Positions 8,692 through 17,848 of a DNA stretch of 43,981 nucleotides are shown here, in pieces; position 1 is the first letter of the stretch; each line of letters opens with the position of its first letter. The stretch lies in assembly GCA_031262065.1 (NCBI GenBank), contig JAISIK010000069.1:1-43981 (forward strand), in the 5' to 3' direction. The DNA is from Oscillospiraceae bacterium. Its GTDB lineage: Bacteria; Bacillota; Clostridia; Oscillospirales; Oscillospiraceae. The position numbers were made by a program, and so were the translations under genes. The notes under the pieces were generated by a model. The model had not been told where the DNA came from. It worked only from the letters and a program-made list of their open reading frames with translations, and searched no databases.

Positions 8692-8703
8692 AGGAAGACA
8701 GCT

Positions 8704-10071
8704 ATGATTAGAAAAAATGAGATTTACCGCGCCGAAGTGTGCGGCTTTTCCAGCGAGGGCGTCGGCGTCTGCCGCGTGGAGGGCTGCGTGGTCTTCGTGG
8801 AGAACGCCGCGCCCGACGAGGAATACGAATTGCGCATCACCCACGTTGGCAAGAACGCAGCTTTTGGGAAAATCGAAAAAATCCTGCGGCAGTCTCCTGC
8901 GCGGATCACGCGCCTCTGCCCGGACGCAAAGCGCTGCGGCGGCTGCGATTTTTGGCATCTGACCTATGCGTCGGAGTGCGCAATCAAAGCGCAGCGCGTG
9001 ACCGATGCGCTCAATCGGCTCGGCGGACAAAATTTGGAGCGCGTGCCCCTCACGCCCGCGAAAAGCTGCGAGGGCTACCGCAACAAGGCGCAGTATCCTG
9101 TCGCGCAGACAAAAGACGTCGCGGTTGCGGGCTTTTACAAGAAAAAATCCCACGAAATTATCGACATAGAGCGCTGCCGCATTCAGCCCGACTGCGCGCA
9201 AAGCGCCCGCGCTGCCGTGCTGGAATACTTGCGGCAATACGGCGTGCTCGCATACGACGAGGTGACGCAAAGGGGGCTTTTACGGCATATTTACGTGCGG
9301 CTTGCCGCGAAAACGGGGCAAGTGCTCGTCTGCTTGGTCGTAAACGGCGAGGCGCTTCCCGCAGAGCCTGCGCTGGTGTCGATTCTGCGGCGGCGCGTCG
9401 CGGGAATTCAAAGCATTGTGCTGAACGTCAATACGGGGAAAACTAACGCCGTCCTTGGCGAGAAAACTCGCACGCTCTGGGGCGCGGACGCGATAGAAGA
9501 TGAACTGTGCGGGCTGCGTTTTCGCATTTCGCCGCGTTCGTTTTATCAAATCAACCGCGATCAGGCGGAGATTTTGTATGAAAAAGCCATCGCAGCGGCA
9601 GATTTAAGCGGAAAAGAGACCGTTTTGGATCTCTACTGCGGCACGGGCACAATCACGCTCTGCCTTGCGCGCCGCGCAAAGCAGGTAATCGGCGTGGAAA
9701 TTATAGAGTCCGCCATCTTCGATGCAAAGCAGAACGCAAAAGAAAACGGCATCGAGAACGTCCGCTTTTTTTGCGCCGACGCGGGGCAAGCAGCGAAAAG
9801 GCTTCGGGAAGAAGGGGCGCTGCCGGATGTGATTGTCGTTGACCCGCCGCGCAAGGGCTTGTCGCGCGATGTGTTGGAAGCAATCACGGAAATGTCGCCG
9901 CAGCGCGTGGTTTACGTCTCCTGCGATCCTGCAACGCTTGCGCGGGATGTGAAATACCTATGCGAGGCGGGCTATGCGCTGCGCAGCGCCGAGGCGGTTG
10001 ACCTCTTCCCCCGCTGCGCCCATGTCGAGACGGTGGCATTGCTCTCATACGAATCTCAAATTAAAATATAG
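8704..10071 (+). CDS. rlmD: 23S rRNA (uracil-5-)-methyltransferase RumA/RlmD-type (TrmA family)
   Basis: TRAM domain, Fe-S cysteines (CPDAKRCGGC), VLDLYCGTGTITLCLA SAM motif, VVDPPRKGL and YVSCDPATLARD. Confidence 0.92.
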   Translation: MIRKNEIYRAEVCGFSSEGVGVCRVEGCVVFVENAAPDEEYELRITHVGKNAAFGKIEKILRQSPARITRLCPDAKRCGGCDFWHLTYASECAIKAQRVTDALNRLGGQNLERVPLTPAKSCEGYRNKAQYPVAQTKDVAVAGFYKKKSHEIIDIERCRIQPDCAQSARAAVLEYLRQYGVLAYDEVTQRGLLRHIYVRLAAKTGQVLVCLVVNGEALPAEPALVSILRRRVAGIQSIVLNVNTGKTNAVLGEKTRTLWGADAIEDELCGLRFRISPRSFYQINRDQAEILYEKAIAAADLSGKETVLDLYCGTGTITLCLARRAKQVIGVEIIESAIFDAKQNAKENGIENVRFFCADAGQAAKRLREEGALPDVIVVDPPRKGLSRDVLEAITEMSPQRVVYVSCDPATLARDVKYLCEAGYALRSAEAVDLFPRCAHVETVALLSYESQIKI

Positions 10072-10227
10072 CATCTTTTCGGTCTATTTTCCGCCTAACT
10101 GCGTAAAGCTCCTTTGGAATCCACAAAGGATTGCGGCAGTCGCTTTCCTTGTTAGACAAAAAATATACTCGAAAATCTGTCTACATTTTAACATGAAATT
10201 CGTATCAAAAAAGAATCGATAATAATA

Positions 10228-10292
10228 CGGGCGGTCGCTTTCGCGACCGCCCGCAGAGCGGTTAGGCGCCCTCTCCCGCCGGGAGAGGGCGC
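10228..10292. terminator. Two tandem hairpins between convergent rlmD and ileS
   Basis: CGGGCGGTCGCtttcGCGACCGCCCG (10228-10253) and GCGCCCTCTCCCGCCGGGAGAGGGCGC (10266-10292). Confidence 0.75.
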
Positions 10293-10309
10293 GCTTTACT
10301 AAAAATATA

Positions 10310-13108
10310 TCAGCTTTCGTCGGGGGTGCTGTCCAATTCGCGCATCACGGCTGCGCAGCGCGGGCAGAGCCCCTGCCCGTCGGGAGAGGTGGTGTGCATC
10401 CAGCAGCGTGGGCACTTTTCGCCGTTGGCAGGCGACACTTCGATGGCGATTGCGCCGTCCCCGCCGCAAATATTCTCCGCATTCGGCGCGCTTTCTGCAA
10501 TCGTCGCTTGCGACACAATCAAAAGCTCCGCCAAGTTTTTATCCTTCACAGCTGCAAGGATTGCGCAACCCGCATCCTCTTTTGCATACAGCGTAACTTG
10601 CGCTTCGAGCGCCTTGCCGATGACCTTCTGTGCCCGCGCCGTTTCCAAAACGCCGTTGACCTCTGCGCGAAGGGCGATCAGCGCGTCCCATTTTGCCATG
10701 GCGTCGGCGTCGAGCGCGTAGTCTGCGTAGGGGTTTGCCATGTCGTTTAGAATGATATTTTGCGCATCATCGCCCGCGCGGTGCGGCATCGTCTGCCAAA
10801 TTTCGTCGCAGGTGAAGGGCAGAATCGGCGCGAAGAGCTTTGCCATGGCATCCACAATGAGGAAGAGCGCGGTCTGGGCGCTGCGGCGGGCAATGCCGTC
10901 CGGCGCGTCGCAGTAGAGGCGGTCTTTCAAAATGTCGAAGTAGAAGCTCGACAGTTCGACCACGCAAAAATCGTTGATGGCGTGTGTAAGGACATGGAAT
11001 TCAAAGTTGTCGTATGCTTTTGCGCCCGTTTCCATGAGCTTGTTCAGGCGCGTGATTGCCCAGCGATCCAGTTCGAGCATTTCGCCCGGCAAAACGAGCC
11101 GATTGGCGTCGAATCCGTCGAGATTGCCCAGGCAGTAGCGGGCGGTGTTGCGGAATTTCAGGTAGCTTTGCGAGAGCTGCTTGAAAATTTCCTTCGAGCA
11201 GCGCACGTCCGCGCGGTAATCGGTAGAGCCTGCCCACAGGCGCACAATATCCGCGCCGAAATCGCGAATCATATCGGCGGGGTCAACCCCGTTGCCGAGG
11301 GACTTGTGCATTGCCTTGCCCTCGCCGTCTACGGTCCAGCCGTGGGTGAGGCATTGCTTGAAGGGTGCGCCCTTGCCCAGTGCGCCGACGGAGGTCAGCA
11401 GGCTTGACTGGAACCAGCCGCGGTACTGGTCTGCGCCCTCTAAATACACGTCTGCAGGCCAGTGCGCGGGGTTATCGAGCGCCAAGGAGGCGATATGTGT
11501 CGAGCCGGAGTCAAACCAGCCGTCGAGGGTGTCGAGCTCTTTGGTAAAGTCCTTACCGCCGCAGTGCGGGCAGCCAAAGCCATCGGGCACAAGATTGTCG
11601 CTCTCAAACCAAATATTTGAGCCGTGCTCGGCGAAGAGCGCGGAAACATGTGCGATACTCTCCGGCGTGCAGACGGGCTTGCCGCAGTCTTTGCAATAGA
11701 AGACGGGAATCGGCAGACCCCAGCGGCGCTGGCGGGAGATGCACCAGTCGGCGCGGTCGCGAATCATGGCAACCATGCGGTCTTTGCCCCACGCGGGCAG
11801 CCATTTTACCTCGTCGCAGGCTGCAATCGCCTCGTCCTTGAACGCCTCGACCGAGCAAAACCACTGCGGCGTGGCGCGGAAGATGATCGGGCTTTTGCAG
11901 CGCCAGCAATGCGGGTAGCTGTGGGTGAAGCGTTCGGAGGCGAAGAGCGCGCCGCTTTCTTGCAGGTCTTCAAAAATAGCGTCGTTGGATTTCGCGTAGT
12001 GTAGCCCCGCAAACTTGCCTGCGTCTGCGGTTTGGAAGCCGCGGTCGTCCACAGGGACAACCATATCCATGTTGTAGCGGCGGCAGGTTTGGTAGTCGTC
12101 CGCGCCGAAGCCGGGGGCGGTGTGCACGCAGCCCGTGCCGGTTTCCATAGTAACGTAATCTGCCACAACCAGTAGCGAATCGCGGTCTAAGAAGGGGTGC
12201 TGCGCGGTCATATACTCAAAGAAGCTCCCCTCGAAGGTTGCGAGCGTTTCGTACTCTGTAATCCCCGCAGCCTGCAGGGTTTTCTCCGCCAGCGCCTGTG
12301 CAAGGACATAGCGTTCGCCGTTTTCCGCTTGCACGAGCGCGTAGCTCTCGCGGGGGTTGAGGGCAATGGCGAGGTTACCCGGAAGCGTCCAAGTCGTGGT
12401 CGTCCAGATGACGAAGTAGGTCTTCTCCGTGCCGAATTGCGCGAGCTTACCCTTGTCGTCTTTGAGGGCGAATTTGACATAGATGGAGGTGCAGGGGTCG
12501 TCCTGATATTCAATCTCCGCCTCGGCAAGGGCGGTTTCGTCCTTCGGACACCAGTAGACGGGCTTCAAGCCCTTATAAATATAGCCCTTACGGTACATTT
12601 CGCCGAATACGCGGACTTCCTCCGCCTCAAAGCGCTTGTCCATCGTGCGATAGGGCTGCGCCCAGTCGCCGATAATGCCCATGCGCTTCATGCCGTCCAT
12701 CTGAATATCGACAAAATTCTGCGCGAATTCTGCGCAGGCGCTGCGAAATTCCGCCACGGGCATCGCCTTGTGGTTGAGCTTATTCTTCTTGATAATGGCA
12801 GACTCGATGGGCATGCCGTGGTTGTCCCAGCCGGGGGTGAAGGGGGTGTGGTAGCCGCGCATGGCGTAGGAGCGGACGATGATGTCTTTAAGCGTCTTGT
12901 TCAGCGCGTGACCCATGTGCATGCTGCCGTTGGAAAACGGCGGGCCGTCGTGCAGGATAAAGCGGGGCTTGCCCTCGTTTTTCTTCATCAGAAGCGCGTA
13001 GACGTCGATTTTGTTCCAATGCTCGAGCATGCCCGGCTCGCGGGCGGGCAGCCCCGCGCGCATGGGGAAGTCGGTTTTCGGGGTGATGATGGTGTTCTTG
13101 TAATCCAT
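10310..13108 (-). CDS. ileS: Isoleucine--tRNA ligase
   Basis: 932 aa; HMGHALNKTLKD signature, WDNHGMPIE, C-terminal zinc-finger CPRCWMHT; Ile T-box upstream. Confidence 0.97.
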   Translation of the reverse strand: MDYKNTIITPKTDFPMRAGLPAREPGMLEHWNKIDVYALLMKKNEGKPRFILHDGPPFSNGSMHMGHALNKTLKDIIVRSYAMRGYHTPFTPGWDNHGMPIESAIIKKNKLNHKAMPVAEFRSACAEFAQNFVDIQMDGMKRMGIIGDWAQPYRTMDKRFEAEEVRVFGEMYRKGYIYKGLKPVYWCPKDETALAEAEIEYQDDPCTSIYVKFALKDDKGKLAQFGTEKTYFVIWTTTTWTLPGNLAIALNPRESYALVQAENGERYVLAQALAEKTLQAAGITEYETLATFEGSFFEYMTAQHPFLDRDSLLVVADYVTMETGTGCVHTAPGFGADDYQTCRRYNMDMVVPVDDRGFQTADAGKFAGLHYAKSNDAIFEDLQESGALFASERFTHSYPHCWRCKSPIIFRATPQWFCSVEAFKDEAIAACDEVKWLPAWGKDRMVAMIRDRADWCISRQRRWGLPIPVFYCKDCGKPVCTPESIAHVSALFAEHGSNIWFESDNLVPDGFGCPHCGGKDFTKELDTLDGWFDSGSTHIASLALDNPAHWPADVYLEGADQYRGWFQSSLLTSVGALGKGAPFKQCLTHGWTVDGEGKAMHKSLGNGVDPADMIRDFGADIVRLWAGSTDYRADVRCSKEIFKQLSQSYLKFRNTARYCLGNLDGFDANRLVLPGEMLELDRWAITRLNKLMETGAKAYDNFEFHVLTHAINDFCVVELSSFYFDILKDRLYCDAPDGIARRSAQTALFLIVDAMAKLFAPILPFTCDEIWQTMPHRAGDDAQNIILNDMANPYADYALDADAMAKWDALIALRAEVNGVLETARAQKVIGKALEAQVTLYAKEDAGCAILAAVKDKNLAELLIVSQATIAESAPNAENICGGDGAIAIEVSPANGEKCPRCWMHTTSPDGQGLCPRCAAVMRELDSTPDES

Positions 13109-13124
13109 GGTTTTCCTCCGATGT

Positions 13125-13370
13125 AGTAATAAAAATACCTCTGCCCCGTCAAGAGGCAGAGGTTTCTCTGCGGTACCACTCTTGTTGCGCCAAAAATTGA
13201 CGCCACTTTCGCACGCGGTAACGGGCGTGAAACGTCCTTCCTACTGCGGAAAACTCCGGTTCGGTCGGCAGCTCCGGGGTGATAGCCTCGTGCGCGTCGC
13301 CGCTGCCTTGCACCAAAGCGGCAGCTCTCTGTAGGCGGATAAGGCACGGTGCGTCCCCATCATAGCAATG
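13125..13370 (-). promoter_or_regulatory. T-box leader (tRNA-Ile sensing) of ileS
   Basis: Minus strand AGAGTGGTACCGC T-box sequence, overlapping terminator CCTCTGCCtcttgacGGGGCAGAGGtattttt, AGAGAG near the 5' end, ATC specifier candidate at 13281-13283 (GCTATCACCCCGGAG). Confidence 0.9.
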
Positions 13371-13372
13371 GT

Positions 13373-14134
13373 TTATCGTTTTGTCGGGTCGTAGTTTTTG
13401 CCGAATTGTAAGTCTTCAAAGCGCTTTAAGCACTCGGCATTCAGGCTGTCGAGCGATTCGAGGCGGCGGGTGTTATCCTTCACCGGCATAACGGGTCTTT
13501 CGCCCAAACTTTCGCCGATTTTCTGCTCAATTTCCTCGATGATGGCGTTGGTTTTCTCGGCGGTGGTAGACGACGCCTCGGCATCAAAATCGTAGGCGCG
13601 CGGCACGGGCTGCTCGTCCTTGATACGAATGGGTTTCACAGCGGGTTTCGGCGCGGGGTCTGCGGCGGGCGCGGGTTCTTCCGGCAGATCCTCCTTCAGG
13701 GATTCAATCAGCTCGAACTGCTGCAGGAGGATGCGCTCTGCCTTTGCGGCAAATTTCGCGGTGACCGCTTTCGCGGCGTCCAGCCGCTCGCGCTCGCGAC
13801 CGATGAGAACATCAACGTCTTGCGTTTTGGCGCTGGCAGAAGCCTGCGCTTCATGCAGCATGGCAGCGCACTTTTTCTCCGCCTCGGCGACCATTTGGTC
13901 GCAGGTTTTCTGCGTGGCGAGAAGCGCGCTTTGCATCGTAGATTCGCTTTTGCGGTATTCTTCGAGCTTTTCAACCAAAATGCGCATCTTGCTCTTCAGC
14001 ACGGAGTTTTCTTTATACAGCGTCACGTAGTCCTCGGTCAAAGGCTCAAGGAAGTCATCGACGGAGTCCATATCGTAGCCGCCGAAGAGCGCTTTTTCAA
14101 AGGCGGTCTCCTGAATTTGTTGCGGGGTCAGCAT
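13373..14134 (-). CDS. divIVA: Cell-division initiation protein DivIVA
   Basis: MLTPQQIQETAFEKALFGGYDMDSVDDFLEPLTEDY plus coiled coil. Confidence 0.92.
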   Translation of the reverse strand: MLTPQQIQETAFEKALFGGYDMDSVDDFLEPLTEDYVTLYKENSVLKSKMRILVEKLEEYRKSESTMQSALLATQKTCDQMVAEAEKKCAAMLHEAQASASAKTQDVDVLIGRERERLDAAKAVTAKFAAKAERILLQQFELIESLKEDLPEEPAPAADPAPKPAVKPIRIKDEQPVPRAYDFDAEASSTTAEKTNAIIEEIEQKIGESLGERPVMPVKDNTRRLESLDSLNAECLKRFEDLQFGKNYDPTKR

Positions 14135-14197
14135 GGTGCTCAGCTCCTTCAATGCGAGATTCTATTTATACAAGCATGCTCGTTTGTGCCGGGATTA

Positions 14198-14659
14198 TCA
14201 GAAATACATGCCGCTGTTTTCCAGCTCCTCGACCAAATCGCCCACGACATCGACATTGTACGGCGTGATGAGGTAGGTGGAGATGGCGACTTTTTTAATT
14301 TTGCCGTCAAGCGCGTAGGCGCAGCCGGAGAGGAAGTCCACCAGACGGCGGGCGACGTCTTTATTCGTCGATTCCAGATTCAGAACGACTGCCTGCTTTT
14401 CGCGCAGGTGGTCTGCAATCTCGGAAACGAGGTCGAAGCGGTCGGGCTTGACAAGCACGACCTGCAGCTTGGTGGTGGCGTTAATATTTACGACCTTGGC
14501 TGTGCTTCGCGCAGCGCTGTCGGCACGACCGAAACTGCGGCGCGGCGCGGGCGCGGGGCTCGCATCCTCCAGGGTTTCGTCGTCGAAATCATCGAAATCG
14601 TCGTCTTCCGCTTCGGAATAGGGGTGGGTCAGTTTTTTGAGTTCATCCATAAATCCCAT
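14198..14659 (-). CDS. sepF: Cell division protein SepF
   Basis: VVLVKPDRFDLVSEIADHLREKQAVVLNLESTNKDVARRLVDFLSGCAYALDGKIKKV. Confidence 0.94.
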   Translation of the reverse strand: MGFMDELKKLTHPYSEAEDDDFDDFDDETLEDASPAPAPRRSFGRADSAARSTAKVVNINATTKLQVVLVKPDRFDLVSEIADHLREKQAVVLNLESTNKDVARRLVDFLSGCAYALDGKIKKVAISTYLITPYNVDVVGDLVEELENSGMYF

Positions 14660-14673
14660 GGGTAAAACCTCCG

Positions 14674-15375
14674 TTATTTGTTATACGTGCGCGCACCGAA
14701 AATCGCGGTTCCCACGCGAATCATCGTGCTGCCGCAGGCGATAGCATCTTCAAAATCGTCCGTCATTCCCATCGACAGACAATCCATATGGGTATTATCG
14801 TATTTTTTACTGATTATGTCAACAGCTATTGTGCGTATTTTATCAAAAAATCTGCGATTATCGCCGGTTTTTTTTGCCATCGGCGGGATTGCCATCAGCC
14901 CGCGCAGGCGGCAGTGCGGGAAATTTGCCATCTGCGCGGCAATGCCGTCCGCCTCGTCCGGGGAGAAGCCGGATTTGCTGTCCTCCGCGCCGACGTTGAT
15001 TTCGAGCAAAATGTCCTGTATAACGCCTTGTTTTGCAGCCTCTTGCGCGATGCACTGCAAAAGCGGCAGCCGATCGACGCTTTGAATCAGCGCCACGCGC
15101 CCGACAACCTGCCGCACTTTATTCGTCTGCAAATGCCCGATAAAGTGCACGGGAAGCGGCGAGTAGGCATCGTCTTGCAACTTGGCGGTCAGCTCCTGCA
15201 CGCGGTTCTCACCGCAGCAGTCAATGCCGCTTTGCACCGCGATTTTCACCCGCGCCGCGTCGTTCATTTTCGTTGCGGCGCACAGGGAGATTTCCCGTGG
15301 GTCGCGCCCGGCAGCTCGGGCGGCTGCGTCCATTTTCGCGCGGATGGCGGCGATATTTCTGCGAATTTCTTCCAT
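14674..15375 (-). CDS. yggS: YggS/YlmE-family PLP homeostasis protein
   Basis: LCAATKMNDAARVKIAV, GENRVQEL, HFIGHLQTNKVR, LSMGMTDDFEDAIACGSTMIRVGTAIFG. Confidence 0.94.
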   Translation of the reverse strand: MEEIRRNIAAIRAKMDAAARAAGRDPREISLCAATKMNDAARVKIAVQSGIDCCGENRVQELTAKLQDDAYSPLPVHFIGHLQTNKVRQVVGRVALIQSVDRLPLLQCIAQEAAKQGVIQDILLEINVGAEDSKSGFSPDEADGIAAQMANFPHCRLRGLMAIPPMAKKTGDNRRFFDKIRTIAVDIISKKYDNTHMDCLSMGMTDDFEDAIACGSTMIRVGTAIFGARTYNK

Positions 15376-16589
15376 TACTGCATCACCTTTCCGTCGAAAA
15401 TCTCGTCGGAGGTTAGAATGACCTCGTCTTCCGGCCAGAGATTATTGGTGCTGCTTTGGTCGAGCTTGACCACGTAGCCGTCGCCGTATTCATAGAGAAT
15501 CTCCACCGCTTTCCAGTCTGCGCGCGAGCCTTCGAGGATGTAGACGCCGCTTTGCCCGTCAAGCACGTACAGCGCCTGCTTCGACACGCGAAGCCCCGCA
15601 TAGGTCTCGAAAATAATATCCGCAGACTGTTCGCGCAGCCCGGAAACCTCCTGCAGGAAGCTGCCGCAGGAGAGCACGAGAATGCACATGCCGTTCGTTT
15701 CTTCGCCGATGCGCTCGACGGCGGTGCGCAGGTTTTGCAGGTTTTGCCCCGCAAAACTGACGGTTAAACTGTCGCCAACCTCCACAGAGGCGATGCGGCT
15801 TGCCGGCACTTCGGTGATATAGTACCAGCGCTGCCCGAGAATCAGCCGCCCGACGGCGTTTGAGACGACGGTCGGCTCATAGCCCGCCAGTTCGCGCAGG
15901 CGGCCGGGGCTCATACTCATAATAGCGTCGGGGGTAAGAATGTTTTCAAAGCCGTCGGCGCTTTGCGAGTAGTACCCCGCAGATGTTGCAATCACAGGCA
16001 CCGCCCCGCTTTGCGCGCGGCTTTCCAGCTCGGAGATGCGCTCTTCAAGAAGGAAAATGCGCTGACTGACCTGCTCTGCGTCCTCCGCGCTCAAACTGCG
16101 GCGCAGTACCAGCGGTTGCAGTTCAGCCGCGCTCGTGCGGGCGCTTGCGAGCCTGTCCTGCGCGCAATAGGCTGCTGTGCGGATAATCAAATCCGCGATA
16201 TCCGCATCGAGCGTGGCGTCATAGTTTGTGTGGAAGTCTTCGGCTGCGTTTTGCAGCTGCGCAAGCTCATCCCGCGCGGAGGACAGCTCCTCGCGCACGG
16301 CGCGGGCACTGTCGGTGCTGTAGCCGGTTGCCACGCGCTGCCCTGCGCCTACGCGCTCGCCCTCGGACAGTTCGTGCACCACGGTGGGCTGGTCGGAGAC
16401 CAAAATTTTCTCCGAACGCACCACAAAGCCGGAAACGGTCTGACCGTCGCCGACTTCAAAGGGCAGGACGGTTTCTAAGGCGTAGCTGCCGCCGCGATCA
16501 GACACCGCAGACAGCAGCACATAGCCCAGCACAGTAACCGCCAGCACAATGGTTATAATTTTTAAGTAAAGGTTGCCCTGCTTCTTCAT
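15375..16589 (-). CDS. HlyD-like membrane-fusion/adaptor-type protein
   Basis: N-terminal TM, biotinyl-lipoyl-like beta segments, central coiled coil; overlaps yggS start. Confidence 0.65.
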   Translation of the reverse strand: MKKQGNLYLKIITIVLAVTVLGYVLLSAVSDRGGSYALETVLPFEVGDGQTVSGFVVRSEKILVSDQPTVVHELSEGERVGAGQRVATGYSTDSARAVREELSSARDELAQLQNAAEDFHTNYDATLDADIADLIIRTAAYCAQDRLASARTSAAELQPLVLRRSLSAEDAEQVSQRIFLLEERISELESRAQSGAVPVIATSAGYYSQSADGFENILTPDAIMSMSPGRLRELAGYEPTVVSNAVGRLILGQRWYYITEVPASRIASVEVGDSLTVSFAGQNLQNLRTAVERIGEETNGMCILVLSCGSFLQEVSGLREQSADIIFETYAGLRVSKQALYVLDGQSGVYILEGSRADWKAVEILYEYGDGYVVKLDQSSTNNLWPEDEVILTSDEIFDGKVMQ

Positions 16590-16638
16590 CTCAGCCTCCT
16601 ACTCTGCGCAGGGCGTTCGGCTCTCGTATGCCTAAGAA

Positions 16639-16866
16639 TCAGCTCTGCGTCTGTAAGCGTATGGGCGTCTGCGGCACAAGCGTGGAGATTGCGTGCTTGT
16701 AGATTAGCTGCTGCCGCCCCTCTGAAATCAGCACGACCGTAAAGTTGTCGAAACCCGCCACAACGCCCTTGAGCTGAAAGCCGTTCATCAGGAACATGGT
16801 CACGGGCGTATGCTCTTTGCGCACCTCATTCAGAATTGTGTCTTGTAAATTCTCTGTATTTGCCAT
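16639..16866 (-). CDS. hfq: RNA chaperone Hfq
   Basis: [58 protein letters not shown]. Confidence 0.97.
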   Translation of the reverse strand: MANTENLQDTILNEVRKEHTPVTMFLMNGFQLKGVVAGFDNFTVVLISEGRQQLIYKHAISTLVPQTPIRLQTQS

Positions 16867-16905
16867 TGGTATTACCTCTTTTCTTTTTGTAATACCAAAA
16901 GTATA

Positions 16906-17847
16906 TCAGCTTTTACTAGTCGAATCCAGTCGAATTTGCCATATTTCGTTGAAAAGTGTATCGAAATTTGCATACCTGTCAACTTGCAGCCACGAAACCG
17001 CGCGGTTACGGCGAAACCACGTCAGCTGCCGCTTTGCATAGCGGCGCGAGCGCAGCGCAATTTCTTCCCGCGCAGTCTCCGCGGGCGCGCCGCTGCGCAG
17101 CGCTGCGAGGATTTCCTTGTAGCCGATTGCCTGCAGAGAGGTTGCGCGCTCAGGCACGCCCGCGTCCAGCAAAGCCTGCACTTCCGAAGCCAGACCCTGC
17201 GCGAACATTGCCTCTACGCGGCGGTTGATGCGCGCATAGAGCGCGTTGCGGTCTTCAAAATCCAGCCCGATCCAAAGCGGCTGATATTTCGGCGGGAGTG
17301 CCTTCGTTTCGGCGTTGTGCGCGGTGATGGTTTTGCCGGTTTCCAGATAGACTTCCATGGCGCGGATAATGCGCTTGCGGTTCGACGGGTGCAGGGTCTG
17401 CGCAGCCTCGGGGTCAACCAAGCGCAATTGCGCGAGCACCGCCTCGATGCCCTCGGCGTCGGCAAGGGCAGTGAGTTCTTCGCGCCGCCCGCTTGCGGGG
17501 GTGGGGGCAAAGCTGCGCCCCGCCATGAGTGAGTCGATATACAGCCCCGTCCCGCCCACGAGAATCACGGGCTTTCCGCGCGACAAAATCCCTTGCAGGC
17601 AGGCGTCCGCCTCCTGCACGTAGCGCCCGACGCTGTAGGCTTCCTTAGGGTCTAAAAAGTCGAGCATATGGTGCGGCGCGGCAAGGCGTTCTTCGGGCGT
17701 GGGCTTTGCCGTGCCGATGTCCATATGGCGGTAAATCTGCATGGAATCGAAGGAGATAATCTCCGCCCCCATCGCCCGGGCAAGGGCAATTGACAACTTT
17801 GTCTTCCCGGAGGCGGTCGGACCGACGATGCAAATAATTTCCCCCAT
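16906..17847 (-). CDS. miaA: tRNA dimethylallyltransferase MiaA
   Basis: CIVGPTASGKTKLSIALA; FDSMQIYRHMDIGTAKPT; VGGTGLYIDSL. Confidence 0.97.
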   Translation of the reverse strand: MGEIICIVGPTASGKTKLSIALARAMGAEIISFDSMQIYRHMDIGTAKPTPEERLAAPHHMLDFLDPKEAYSVGRYVQEADACLQGILSRGKPVILVGGTGLYIDSLMAGRSFAPTPASGRREELTALADAEGIEAVLAQLRLVDPEAAQTLHPSNRKRIIRAMEVYLETGKTITAHNAETKALPPKYQPLWIGLDFEDRNALYARINRRVEAMFAQGLASEVQALLDAGVPERATSLQAIGYKEILAALRSGAPAETAREEIALRSRRYAKRQLTWFRRNRAVSWLQVDRYANFDTLFNEIWQIRLDSTSKS

Positions 17848-17848
17848 A

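Noticed and set aside
13107-13347. Short ORFs within the ileS upstream region
   Set aside because: Region is explained by the T-box leader
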